The notes beneath the pieces were generated by a model. The model made no database searches. It was not told the origin of the DNA and saw only the letters and a program-made list of their open reading frames with translations. A program made the position numbers and the translations under genes. This document shows, one piece after another, positions 16,326 to 22,965 of a stretch of 64,000 bases of DNA (position 1 is its first letter; each line of letters opens with the position of its first letter). This stretch comes from Prochlorococcus sp. AG-355-P07 (GTDB taxonomy: Bacteria > Cyanobacteriota > Cyanobacteriia > PCC-6307 > Cyanobiaceae), in NCBI GenBank assembly GCA_003280575.1, contig QCEN01000005.1, forward strand, positions 27,564 to 91,563, given 5' to 3'.

Positions 16326-16400
16326 ATGAAAGATTTCTTAGATAAATTTTTTGATTTATTTGAAGAATCAAATATAAAAAAGAGAAAAGAATTCAATTAA
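16326..16400 (+). CDS. 24-residue microprotein, fifth in chain
   Basis: ATG to TAA, 17 bases after the previous stop. An acidic/aromatic amphipathic helix (DFLDKFFDLFEES) and a basic tail. Small but in the same direction and rhythm as the four preceding frames. Confidence 0.4.
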   Translation: MKDFLDKFFDLFEESNIKKRKEFN

Positions 16401-16546
16401 TAAAGTTCAAAGTAAATCCTTTATTTTTTTTAAATAACAAAGACACAAAGCACAAAAACTACATTGAGCAGCAAGCTAATTGTCTTAGAAGAGATCGACA
16501 TAAATTAAAAAGGTTTTTGTACTCATGTGTAGGAGTGCGGAGTTAA
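16364..16546 (+). pseudogene. startless frame with protein-like tail
   Basis: The frame is open from 16364 to TAA 16544-16546 but has no ATG, GTG or TTG before its late part. The second half (HKNYIEQQANCLRRDRHKLK, then FLYSCVGVRS) looks like a conserved protein and has higher G+C than its flanks. It may be a decayed gene, or one reached by a -1 shift from 16326. Confidence 0.3.
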
Positions 16547-16669
16547 CCCTGAAACCGCTAGGTTCAATTCCTTTCAAATAAGAAGGAAGAGCCCTATATC
16601 ATTTATACCGAATTTATTGCTTTAAGAAAAGGGGGTTATAACTTCCTAGTAGAAATAATGCATAGCTAA
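16547..16669 (+). pseudogene. second startless frame in the same phase
   Basis: In the same phase as 16364-16546, after three close stops (TAA, TGA, TAG), the frame opens again to TAA 16667-16669. It reads KKEEPYIIYTEFIALRKGG and NFLVEIMHS, which looks like real protein but has no start codon. A remnant is the simplest explanation. Confidence 0.3.
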
Positions 16670-16816
16670 AAAATTATTTACTATTAGGGTCACCTTGTTT
16701 TCCTGTTGATTTAATAAGGATTAATAACATTAAATCAAATCCTAATCTATTAAGTATTTTCTACGTTGTTTTTATTAAAGTTTCTGATTTAAATGAAAAA
16801 AGCTATAGATATTTTT

Positions 16817-16924
16817 ATGGAAAAATCATTTCTAAATTTCATTTATTGGGTCTTAGTAAAATCATCTGAGAGCTACTATGGCGACTCAATGAAAACAGAA
16901 ATACCATATACTCCTTATTTTTAG
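16817..16924 (+). CDS. YW-motif microprotein (paralog of 15212)
   Basis: 35 residues from ATG 16817; an in-frame ATG at 16793 would add eight. The inner start is preferred because the homology with 15212-15298 begins exactly at MEK. Shared pattern EK...N..YW.L..S.E.Y. Probably one membrane-associated helix. Function unknown. Confidence 0.5.
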   Translation: MEKSFLNFIYWVLVKSSESYYGDSMKTEIPYTPYF

Positions 16925-16984
16925 ATTTGTAGAACCTCATTAGAAGATTAAAATTTCGCTAAGATCTTAGCGTATAAAGGGAGC

Positions 16985-17062
16985 CTAGTTATTGGCTAAT
17001 GAATAATGTGGCAGTAATCATAGAAATGGATTTCAAAACCCCGTAAAAAAATGTTCACAATA
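16985..17062 (+). repeat. decayed copy of the EVE gene start (copy 1)
   Basis: In one frame it reads YWLMNNVAVIIEMDFKTP then stop, matching the copy at 23101 (YWLMKSEPVFMAMDFKNR then stop), itself like the start of the EVE gene at 41560. The DNA after the stop (AAAAAAATGTTCAC-ATATATTCA) is also shared with 23156. Confidence 0.55.
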
Positions 17063-17075
17063 TATTCATTATTAA

Positions 17076-17285
17076 ATGGCTTCACCTTCGAGTTGGGAAT
17101 TCTATAAAGAAGAACAATCTAAGACTTTATGGGTCCATATTTGTACCCAGGATTTAAAAGGTGTAGCTATTTCAATTAATAAATGGTGGAAGACAAGATA
17201 TCCAGATTTCAAAATGAGAATAGTTTCTAAAAAAGAATTCGAACATATAAAAAAGCATGAGCAGCAAAAGCTGCAACAAAATTAA
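17076..17285 (+). CDS. small hypothetical protein, Trp-rich
   Basis: 69 residues, ATG start. Contains SSWEFYKEEQSKTLWVH and INKWWKTRYPDFKMRIVSKKEFEHI, an alternation compatible with a small alpha/beta fold. The C-terminus is a helix rich in K, E and Q. Soluble. No family recognised. Confidence 0.6.
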   Translation: MASPSSWEFYKEEQSKTLWVHICTQDLKGVAISINKWWKTRYPDFKMRIVSKKEFEHIKKHEQQKLQQN

Positions 17286-17355
17286 TCTTTGGTAAATTTT
17301 AATGCTAAACATTTTAACTATTCAGCTAGTATCTTTTTAGTACATTAATAAACAA

Positions 17356-17511
17356 ATGAATTCCGCATTTGCAAAAGTCTCAAATTTGAAAGTTAATAGG
17401 GTTTCTAAAATAGCCATTACTATCGCATCATCAACTTTCTTCTTATGCGCATTAGGTCAAGCACCAATTTTCAAAAATATTCTTGCAGGTGCTTTCTCTT
17501 GTTCTGGCTAA
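17356..17511 (+). CDS. small membrane or secreted protein
   Basis: ATG to TAA, 51 residues. A basic N-terminus (NSAFAKVSNLKVNRVSK) precedes a hydrophobic segment (IAITIASSTFLLCALGQAP) and ends with GAFSCSG. Could be a secreted peptide or an anchored protein. Palindromic repeat and terminator follow at 17558. Confidence 0.5.
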   Translation: MNSAFAKVSNLKVNRVSKIAITIASSTFFLCALGQAPIFKNILAGAFSCSG

Positions 17512-17557
17512 AAAAATACTTGTTCACAAGAGATGCTGAGAATCTAGAGTAAATACT

Positions 17558-17600
17558 GATTGACAGTCGATCTAAATTAATGGGCAAGAAGCCCCTTTTT
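17558..17600 (+). repeat. GATTGAC palindrome plus terminator, copy 1
   Basis: GATTGACAGTCGATC is a near-palindrome around a central A. It is followed by GGGC (17582) / GCCC (17591) and T5. It lies between the gene ending at 17511 and the convergent DsrE-like gene ending at 17601. Confidence 0.7.
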
Positions 17601-17978
17601 CTAATAGCAAAGTACACTATCCGCTTTAATTGATTCTTCGACTAGAACATCTGGCATAACAAACTCTGCAATATATCCATCTAGAAGCTTCTCATCGTAA
17701 CCCCTAGATTTAGCAGACATTCCTGAGACATATATGGTAATTTTTGAATTCTTTAAATTTTGAAGATGTTCGTATAAATCTCCAGTACCTTGACCAACTA
17801 TTTCACCAGCTTTTTTGCAATTTAATATTTGTACACCGTCTCCTGCTAGAAAAAGTGTTACTTTATGATCGTTTTTTTCTGCAGTGAGGGCAACCAATAA
17901 ACCTAAAGTTATTTGATTTTTGGATTCTAAACCACTGTAAATATGAACTAAAACTGTATTGTCGGTAATGATAGACAT
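17601..17978 (-). CDS. DsrE-like small protein
   Basis: 125 residues, ATG start. The order NTVLVHIYSGLESKNQITLGLLVALTA, VTLFLAGDGVQIL, LKNSKITIYVSGMSAKSRGY matches the DsrE/DsrF/YchN fold, with a cysteine at residue 54 (LNCKK). Family members carry or relay sulfur, but many are uncharacterised. The terminal Cys-Tyr (SVLCY) is unusual. Role here unknown. Confidence 0.7.
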   Translation of the reverse strand: MSIITDNTVLVHIYSGLESKNQITLGLLVALTAEKNDHKVTLFLAGDGVQILNCKKAGEIVGQGTGDLYEHLQNLKNSKITIYVSGMSAKSRGYDEKLLDGYIAEFVMPDVLVEESIKADSVLCY

Positions 17979-18042
17979 TTAATCCTCACTAAATTTTGTT
18001 TTTATATCCTAAATAAAATCTATTTTCATTAGCTGTTTTTTT

Positions 18043-18084
18043 ATGAAACGCTTACTACTTACATATCTAAAAGCTAGTAATTGA
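18043..18084 (+). repeat. orphan MKRLL signal-peptide cassette
   Basis: ATGAAACGCTTACTACTT is identical to the start of the cassette at 37876 and nearly so to 27000, but the frame stops after 13 codons. A gene start without a gene. Confidence 0.5.
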
Positions 18085-18219
18085 TTGAGGATCTATTTTA
18101 GAGAGTAAACAATCCACTTTTTTTGATGAGAAACAAATTTAAAAGATCAGCTTTTTTTATATGTCTGATGACCTTTTCTATCGAATATCACTAATCGGAT
18201 TTTAGTTATTTTTAGCTCA

Positions 18220-18312
18220 ATGGTATTTTTCCTAACGAAATATAGAGAAAAAAAAGTTAATAATATAAGTCAGATTTCCATGTCTGAACAGATTAAATTT
18301 TTAGAGCATTAA
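18220..18312 (+). CDS. 30-residue microprotein coupled to 18312
   Basis: ATG to TAA; the stop shares one base with the next ATG (TAATG). Basic, with a hydrophobic start (VFFLTKYREKK). Might be the small partner or a translational leader of the membrane protein downstream. Confidence 0.45.
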   Translation: MVFFLTKYREKKVNNISQISMSEQIKFLEH

Positions 18313-18668
18313 TGCAAAGATTTATAATTTCACCGTTATTTGCTTTGTCTAGGTTTTTTATAAATATTTACGGAATATTTTTAAAGTTTTTTCTTCAATT
18401 AAATGGTGGTTATTGGTCAAGAATTGGTTTAGCCGAAAATATTACAAAGGAAAGAATAAAAAAAAGAAGATTATATATCCTCCCTTTTTATATTCTTCTG
18501 GCTTTATTGTTTGGATTACTATCTGCTTTATATTGGTATTTTGTTATTCTTCATGTACCACTTTCAATAGAAAGATATTTAAGTCCTTTGAATAACAATA
18601 TTGCTTTAATAATTGCTTTTGCTACTTTCTTTGGTTGGCTTTATATTCTTTGTAAAACAAAAAAATAA
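18312..18668 (+). CDS. membrane protein, unknown family
   Basis: 118 residues, ATG start coupled to the upstream frame. Three hydrophobic stretches: about 6-30, 57-80 and 95-115, with a basic stretch KERIKKRRL before the second. No domain recognised. Confidence 0.6.
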   Translation: MQRFIISPLFALSRFFINIYGIFLKFFLQLNGGYWSRIGLAENITKERIKKRRLYILPFYILLALLFGLLSALYWYFVILHVPLSIERYLSPLNNNIALIIAFATFFGWLYILCKTKK

Positions 18669-18769
18669 AATGCTTAATAAGAGATGATGTGGTCCTAGAA
18701 TTAAAGATTTAATTAATCATGATTAAATCAATCTTAAGGATTCATGCAAAATATTTGAAACCGATTACT

Positions 18770-18877
18770 TTATTTATACGACAGTTCTGGTGATCGACTC
18801 GACCAAGGTTGACCAACTAGATCTTCACTAGCCAATGGTCTGCAACACCAAGGTAAATTAACTTTTCTAACCTTCAC
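18770..18877 (-). CDS. conserved-looking 35-residue protein
   Basis: GTG to TAA, 35 residues including LPWCCRPLASEDLVGQPW and SSRSPELSYK. Its codons are far richer in G+C than the surroundings, which marks selection on the protein. The CC pair could bind metal or form disulfides. Lies alone in a stretch otherwise without genes. Function unknown. Confidence 0.5.
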   Translation of the reverse strand: MKVRKVNLPWCCRPLASEDLVGQPWSSRSPELSYK

Positions 18878-19052
18878 GGAAAGTAAGTTAAGTGATCAGA
18901 AATTAAACTCTTGGGATTAATTCTGAACTATCTTAAAAATAAAGTCGTTTGTAAAGCATGAAGAAGTGAGAAATCACTTTTACTTCCAAAACTAATTTCT
19001 AAGAAAATTCTTAATCTGATTATTAAATAGATCTCCTTTCTGTCGTCACCAT

Positions 19053-19084
19053 AAAAAAAAAGACCTATAACAAAGTCTTTTTTT
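19053..19084. terminator. symmetric terminator
   Basis: AAAAAAAAGAC (19053-19063) pairs with GTC (19075-19077) followed by a run of seven T. It can end transcription on either strand and lies just after the minus-strand gene 19136-19267. Confidence 0.7.
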
Positions 19085-19135
19085 ATGTCTTAAATTTTAT
19101 TGATTTACTGTTAATCCACAAATAACTAAATATTT

Positions 19136-19267
19136 TTATCTCACTCTTTCACAATCAGTTAATGCTTTTTCAAAAGTAGAAAAGAAAGTACAAATGCTAT
19201 TCAATGCAACCAACAAAAGAACTACTGATCTTCCATGTTGATTTAATTGAAGTGTTCTTTGAGTCAT
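19136..19267 (-). CDS. small membrane or secreted protein
   Basis: ATG to TAA, 43 residues. Polar start (TQRTLQLNQHGRS), hydrophobic middle (VVLLLVALNSICTFF) and a charged end with Cys (ALTDCERVR). Five bases separate it from the gene at 19272, so the two form a probable operon. Function unknown. Confidence 0.5.
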   Translation of the reverse strand: MTQRTLQLNQHGRSVVLLLVALNSICTFFSTFEKALTDCERVR

Positions 19268-19271
19268 ACTC

Positions 19272-19454
19272 TTAATAATCTTCGTTGTAATCGGATGGAC
19301 TACCAGTTAAAGAACAAACAACTGATTCCTCTTTTTTCATTTCTTTTATTTCCATTATTGGTCTGCCCATTTTCTTAAGAACATCTATATCTTCTTTAGT
19401 CTGACAGCGAGCAATTATGTTTCCTTTTTGATCAAAGCAACTGTAGTAAGTCAT
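19272..19454 (-). CDS. small hypothetical protein
   Basis: 60 residues, ATG start. MTYYSCFDQKGNIIARCQT then a helix with charged residues, ending in an acidic tail. Two Cys in the N-terminal part and one near the end. Soluble. It is first in a two-gene operon with 19136-19267. Confidence 0.6.
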   Translation of the reverse strand: MTYYSCFDQKGNIIARCQTKEDIDVLKKMGRPIMEIKEMKKEESVVCSLTGSPSDYNEDY

Positions 19455-19488
19455 TTTATTAAATGCAATTTAAAGTTTATGGTTGATT

Positions 19489-19524
19489 TCAGTTGTAGCA
19501 ATGCAACCGACTCATGACAACCAT
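19489..19524 (-). repeat. MVVM element, minus-strand copy
   Basis: On the minus strand it starts ATGGTTGTCATGAG and encodes MVVMSRLHCYN then stop. It matches the plus-strand element at 25996 (MVVMRQLQAYN then stop), and the similarity goes on about 18 bases past the stop. It lies upstream of the minus-strand gene at 19272-19454. Confidence 0.45.
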
Positions 19525-19578
19525 ATTTCTAATTTAGGTCAGCCATAGATTTAAATGACTAAAAAAACATACCTCTTT

Positions 19579-19655
19579 CCGTACCTAAATGTTCCTCAAA
19601 CCGCACACATTAGATACGCAGTATTTTAGTCAAATCAATTAGAACAACGATGTAG
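19579..19655 (+). promoter_or_regulatory. shared leader element, copy 1
   Basis: Blocks CCGTAC, GTTCCTC-AACCGCACACAT, AATTAGAAC and TGTAG recur at 20884-20960 with almost identical spacing. Both copies precede a small gene, here the MSGD gene at 19681. Probably a promoter and leader under common control. Confidence 0.5.
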
Positions 19656-19680
19656 CTAAACAAATATACAATGAGAATTT

Positions 19681-19818
19681 ATGAGTGGAGATTTCGAAAC
19701 ACTTGAAATTAATCAACCAAAAATTACATATTTAAAACCAGATGACAATACATATTGGTTAGACAAATTAATTAATAATATTGAGGACATGAAGAACAAG
19801 ATATCAAAAGATTGCTAG
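19681..19818 (+). CDS. MSGD microprotein (paralog of 39437)
   Basis: ATG to TAG, 45 residues. MSGDFETLEINQPKITYLK matches MSGDYETLEINQPKISYFK of the gene at 39437-39589; the rest is helical (LDKLINNIEDMKNK) as in its paralog. A conserved leader lies upstream. Function unknown. Confidence 0.65.
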   Translation: MSGDFETLEINQPKITYLKPDDNTYWLDKLINNIEDMKNKISKDC

Positions 19819-19953
19819 AAATTTAAGAAAGAAACTTTTTTATTAGATCTATAGTTTGAATGAGAAGCAATTCAAAAAAGAATTTAAATTTTGTATTTAA
19901 GGTAACCGCTTTTTTGTGAGCATTATTCAGAATAGGAGTCCGACTATTTTTTT

Positions 19954-20097
19954 ATGCAAAAAAATTCAAATGAAAATTCTTATAAAAAAAGAATTGAAAA
20001 TATAGAAAAAGGAAAATCTTATTTAAAAAGTAATGGATTTTTTAAATCAAAATCTAATCTATTTGAAGACATACAAAAATTTTTTTATAAAAGGTAA
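19954..20097 (+). CDS. small basic protein, maybe first half of a frameshifted gene
   Basis: ATG to TAA, 47 residues, Lys-rich (SYKKRIENIEKGKSYLKS). It overlaps the frame 20033-20308 by 65 bases. A one-base change in the T8 run near 20086-20093 would join the two into about 118 residues. Either two genes or a frameshift. Confidence 0.45.
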   Translation: MQKNSNENSYKKRIENIEKGKSYLKSNGFFKSKSNLFEDIQKFFYKR

Positions 20098-20308
20098 TTT
20101 TAAAAAATTTTTTACTTTTGATTTATTAAATTTCTCTATAAGCAAGCCATCACATAAAAGAACGAAAGACTTGAAAATGTTAGGAGAAAAAAGAATGGGT
20201 CAATTTTCTATAACTAAATTTAATCCCAAGAATCCTGCAGTGAAGCTAATAGCAGCAAAGATTACGAACTCGATTGAATCTCTCGGGGCAGAGTTCATAA
20301 AAAACTGA
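20033..20308 (+). CDS. small basic protein, maybe second half of a frameshifted gene
   Basis: 91 residues from ATG 20033; an ATG at 20177 would give a 43-residue form (LGEKRMGQFSITKFNPKNP and onward). The C-terminal part looks well conserved in composition, with two helices ending in AEFIKN. The first 18 residues overlap the other frame and may not be translated. Function unknown. Confidence 0.5.
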   Translation: MDFLNQNLIYLKTYKNFFIKGNFKKFFTFDLLNFSISKPSHKRTKDLKMLGEKRMGQFSITKFNPKNPAVKLIAAKITNSIESLGAEFIKN

Positions 20309-20322
20309 TTTGAGTCATAATT

Positions 20323-20517
20323 TTATGACTGGAGAGAATCTCTTAAATCAAACTTTTCAGCTTTTTCAATTTGACACTCAGTATCATCTTCAGCGCATTT
20401 GATTTCAGCTTTTTTGTTCATGTGGCTACTACAACCGCCTGCTATAACTGGTAAACCGGTCGTAGCCGTAAAACCTGTTAAACATACAAAGGCTATAAAA
20501 GGAAAAAGTCTTTTCAT
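20323..20517 (-). CDS. small secreted Cys-containing protein
   Basis: 64 residues, ATG start. Signal peptide (KRLFPFIAFVCLTGFTATTG) of the MKR type seen repeatedly here, then GGCSSHMNKKAEIKCAEDDTEC, with Cys that could pair in the periplasm. Acidic C-terminus. Function unknown. Confidence 0.6.
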   Translation of the reverse strand: MKRLFPFIAFVCLTGFTATTGLPVIAGGCSSHMNKKAEIKCAEDDTECQIEKAEKFDLRDSLQS

Positions 20518-20587
20518 TAAATTGTTACTTTATGTAAACTTATTATGTTACATAAAAAGCTCAAGCGTGAGTAGCTTATAGTTCGCG

Positions 20588-20760
20588 TGAACCATATACC
20601 AACCATCACTTCCCTAAATAGAAACTTTGATGGATAATAAACATATAAAAAAATTCTGATTCTAGCAAAATTCTGGTAGATAAATTACTCCAAATCCCCT
20701 GATATGACTGAAGAAAAATTTTGGCTAATGAAAAGTGAACGCGACTAGCTAATACTTGGA
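20588..20760 (+). repeat. decayed copy of the EVE gene start (copy 2)
   Basis: ACCAACCATCACTTCCCTAA at its left matches 22970 and 41405. At 20704 ATGACTGAAGAAAAATTTTGG reads MTEEKFWLMKSERD then stop, against MTESNYWLMKSEPD at 41560. Confidence 0.65.
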
Positions 20761-20883
20761 TCTAAAGAAATCATAATTTTTTACTCAAACTTTACTCAAA
20801 CTTTTTTAAATTTGAAATTAATAATTTTGAAGATATTCGGCTGGTCATTATTTTGAATTTGAGAGTCTTTTTTGATCCTTAAT

Positions 20884-20960
20884 CCGTACAATTTTGTTCC
20901 TCTAACCGCACACATAAAACTTGAGATTAACTATTCAAATGAATTAGAACATAAGTGTAG
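20884..20960 (+). promoter_or_regulatory. shared leader element, copy 2
   Basis: Same blocks as 19579-19655 (CCGTAC, GTTCCTC-AACCGCACACAT, AATTAGAAC, TGTAG) with 58 bases from the first to the third block in both. It precedes the Cys-tailed gene at 20977. Confidence 0.5.
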
Positions 20961-20976
20961 TCAAGAGGTAAGTCTT

Positions 20977-21129
20977 ATGGCATTAAACGACACATTTACC
21001 ATCCAAGAGATGGTCTTGGATACAAAAGATCTTTCATACGATATTAAGGCGAAAGAACTTGAAGCTTACTGGAATAAAGAATGCGAAAAGCATCCTAGTA
21101 ATAACCATTGCAAAATTTTTTGCGATTAA
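20977..21129 (+). CDS. Cys-tailed microprotein A
   Basis: 50 residues from ATG 20977, with AAGAGG upstream; a longer in-frame reading from 20872 would run through the shared leader and is rejected. The tail AYWNKECEKHPSNNHCKIFC is shared in pattern with 21331 (RECQDYPTKEDCLVCC) and 25707 (YWKLKCEENPSYRGC). Spaced Cys suggest metal binding or disulfides. First gene of a small operon. Confidence 0.6.
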   Translation: MALNDTFTIQEMVLDTKDLSYDIKAKELEAYWNKECEKHPSNNHCKIFCD

Positions 21130-21215
21130 TACTCGAACTTTTTAAGTATTCTTACGCTTGATTTTTATATATCATCCGTACTAAAGCATAGTCAGATAGA
21201 AAGGAGGAAAAGCAG

Positions 21216-21317
21216 ATGACTAATTTAAATATAGAGATTCTATTTTGGGCAATTTTAGTTTCTTATCTGGGATTAAGATTTTCTAAAACCTGGGATGGCT
21301 TCAAAAAACAGTATTAA
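21216..21317 (+). CDS. FW-motif membrane microprotein (paralog of 8611)
   Basis: ATG to TAA, 33 residues, with the strong site AAGGAGG nine bases upstream. Pattern NLNIEILFWAIL--Y--LRFS-T shared with 8611-8715. Single membrane helix. It sits between two Cys-tailed genes, suggesting a common role. Confidence 0.6.
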   Translation: MTNLNIEILFWAILVSYLGLRFSKTWDGFKKQY

Positions 21318-21330
21318 TTAGGAGGGAAAA

Positions 21331-21477
21331 ATGAAACTTCAAACACAATTCACAGTTCCAAACAAAGGTCTGCGAGATCTTGATTATGTCAATAAAGTAG
21401 AAGTTTTAGAAGAAACTTTTAAGAGAGAATGTCAAGATTACCCAACTAAAGAAGATTGTTTAGTTTGTTGTAACTGA
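21331..21477 (+). CDS. Cys-tailed microprotein B
   Basis: ATG to TGA, 48 residues, with TAGGAGGGA directly upstream. The N-terminus QTQFTVPNKGLRDLDYVNK parallels the gene at 20977, and the tail RECQDYPTKEDCLVCC keeps the same Cys spacing with an extra CC. It is third in the operon 20977-21477. Function unknown. Confidence 0.6.
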   Translation: MKLQTQFTVPNKGLRDLDYVNKVEVLEETFKRECQDYPTKEDCLVCCN

Positions 21478-21549
21478 CTATTCATTAATCGGTTTTCATA
21501 GCTTATAAATTTTAAAAATATTCATAAATTTTTAAGGAGAGGTTTAACT

Positions 21550-22068
21550 ATGAAATTAAAATTCATGCCAACAAAAATTTTTAGAGAGACTCCAAAAGTT
21601 ATATTCTTTGATGCAGGATTGGGGGCATCTAATGGTTGTGATGTGGTAATTCATTCTGAAGAAGCTATATCTCCTCCAGATGATTTTAAAGATGAGCAAT
21701 ATTACGTTCACAATCATCAAATTGATCACAACTTAGTTATTACTGGGGAAAGAATATTTGTTTTAATAAATCCTGCATGGGATGAACCTCATCATGTGAT
21801 TTATTTAAATAGATCTATGGGAGCTTTAGAAATTCCTGTTGGAACTTATCACAGATCAATCTCAGGAAAAGAAGGAAGTATTGTTTTAAATCAACCCACA
21901 AGAGATAATTTTTTTGATCCAGCTAAAGAATTTATCCCACAAAAATTAGACCAAATAAGTTTAATAAAGGCAAGAAAAACTCCACCTGTTTATTGGGTTT
22001 GGGAAAATGATCAAATTAAGAGAGTTGGGTTTAATCCCTTAGAACGAAGAATTAAGACCCTTGCTTAA
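21550..22068 (+). CDS. cupin-like protein
   Basis: 172 residues, ATG start after AAGGAGAGG. The middle has VHNHQIDHNLVITGERIFVLI, then HHVIYLNRSMGALEIPVGTYH, an order that fits a small cupin barrel with His ligands (HNH, DH, TYH). It ends one base before the LOG-family gene, so the two are cotranscribed. The enzyme activity, if any, is unknown. Confidence 0.5.
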   Translation: MKLKFMPTKIFRETPKVIFFDAGLGASNGCDVVIHSEEAISPPDDFKDEQYYVHNHQIDHNLVITGERIFVLINPAWDEPHHVIYLNRSMGALEIPVGTYHRSISGKEGSIVLNQPTRDNFFDPAKEFIPQKLDQISLIKARKTPPVYWVWENDQIKRVGFNPLERRIKTLA

Positions 22069-22069
22069 T

Positions 22070-22936
22070 ATGAACAAAACACAAAAAGGTATTTCAACCA
22101 AAATTAATAATTCAAAAAATCTGAATTTAATTATTAATTCTGATACGTATAAATTGGCTTATGAAGATATTGGTTTGCTCAACAGAAACGAAATGCGCGG
22201 AGTCAGAATGCTGCTTGAAATTACTAAACCAGATTTAATCCTAGAAGAAAATAAAATTCTTTCAACCATAATAATTTTTGGAGGCGCAAGTATTACAGAA
22301 GAATCAAAAACAAAAGAGAAAATTGACGAAATAAAAAAGTTAATTAAAAAAAATCCTTCATCGGTTTTGCTTAAACGAAATTTAAGTAGATTAGAAAATT
22401 TGCTATCAATGAGTCACTATTATCAATCCGCAAGAGAGTTTTCTAAACTTGCTTCAAAAAATAATCAAAGTAAATCATGTAATTCTCATGTGATTGTGAC
22501 TGGTGGGGGTCCAGGGATTATGGAAGCTGCTAATAGAGGTGCGTTTGAAGCAAATTGTAAATCTATAGGGTTAAATATCAGTCTTCCCAATGAACAAATC
22601 CCCAATGCTTTTATAACACCAGGTCTATGCTTTAAATTTAATTATTTTGCATTAAGAAAGATCCATTTCGTCATGCGATCAATAGGAGCTGTATTTTTCC
22701 CTGGGGGTTTTGGAACATTAGATGAATTATTTGAACTTTTAACACTTCGTCAAACAGGAATGAAAAACAAAATCCCAATAATACTTTTTGGAAGAGAATA
22801 TTGGGATAAGATAATTAACTTCGAATATCTAGCTGATCTTGGATTAATTTCAGATGAGCACTTAAAACTTTTTGAATATGCAGACACCGCATCCGAAGCA
22901 TGGGAAATTATCAAATCATCAAATATCTCAGATTAG
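22070..22936 (+). CDS. LOG family protein (cytokinin riboside 5'-monophosphate phosphoribohydrolase-like)
   Basis: 288 residues from ATG 22070; a TTG nine bases upstream would overlap the previous stop and is less likely. GGASI near 70, VTGGGPGIMEAANRGA near 145, then PGGFGTLDE near 222: the two signatures of the LOG/TIGR00730 family. Members cut ribose 5-phosphate from nucleoside monophosphates. In bacteria the true substrate is often unknown. The N-terminal 60 residues are an extension typical of the longer subgroup. Confidence 0.85.
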   Translation: MNKTQKGISTKINNSKNLNLIINSDTYKLAYEDIGLLNRNEMRGVRMLLEITKPDLILEENKILSTIIIFGGASITEESKTKEKIDEIKKLIKKNPSSVLLKRNLSRLENLLSMSHYYQSAREFSKLASKNNQSKSCNSHVIVTGGGPGIMEAANRGAFEANCKSIGLNISLPNEQIPNAFITPGLCFKFNYFALRKIHFVMRSIGAVFFPGGFGTLDELFELLTLRQTGMKNKIPIILFGREYWDKIINFEYLADLGLISDEHLKLFEYADTASEAWEIIKSSNISD

Positions 22937-22965
22937 GATAGGTATCCAAAAAATAATGAAGTTTC

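Larger units (their letters stand above)
20518..20976. other. intergenic repeats region
   Basis: No intact gene. It holds a decayed copy of the EVE gene start (20588-20760) and copy 2 of the shared leader (20884-20960). Confidence 0.5.

Noticed and set aside
16530..16590. tRNA-like T-arm (GGTTCAATTCC) suggesting a tRNA or tRNA-derived attachment site
   Set aside because: No D-arm, anticodon arm or acceptor stem can be paired around it, and it falls in a protein-like decayed frame.
17558..17577. TTGACA ... TAAAAT of the repeat read as a sigma-70 promoter
   Set aside because: The two hexamers are only 7 bases apart, far from the 16-18 needed.
18770..18905. Small RNA suspected from G+C content and inverted repeat TTAACTT/AAGTTAA
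   Set aside because: The segment is better explained by a minus-strand 35-codon gene with GTG start.
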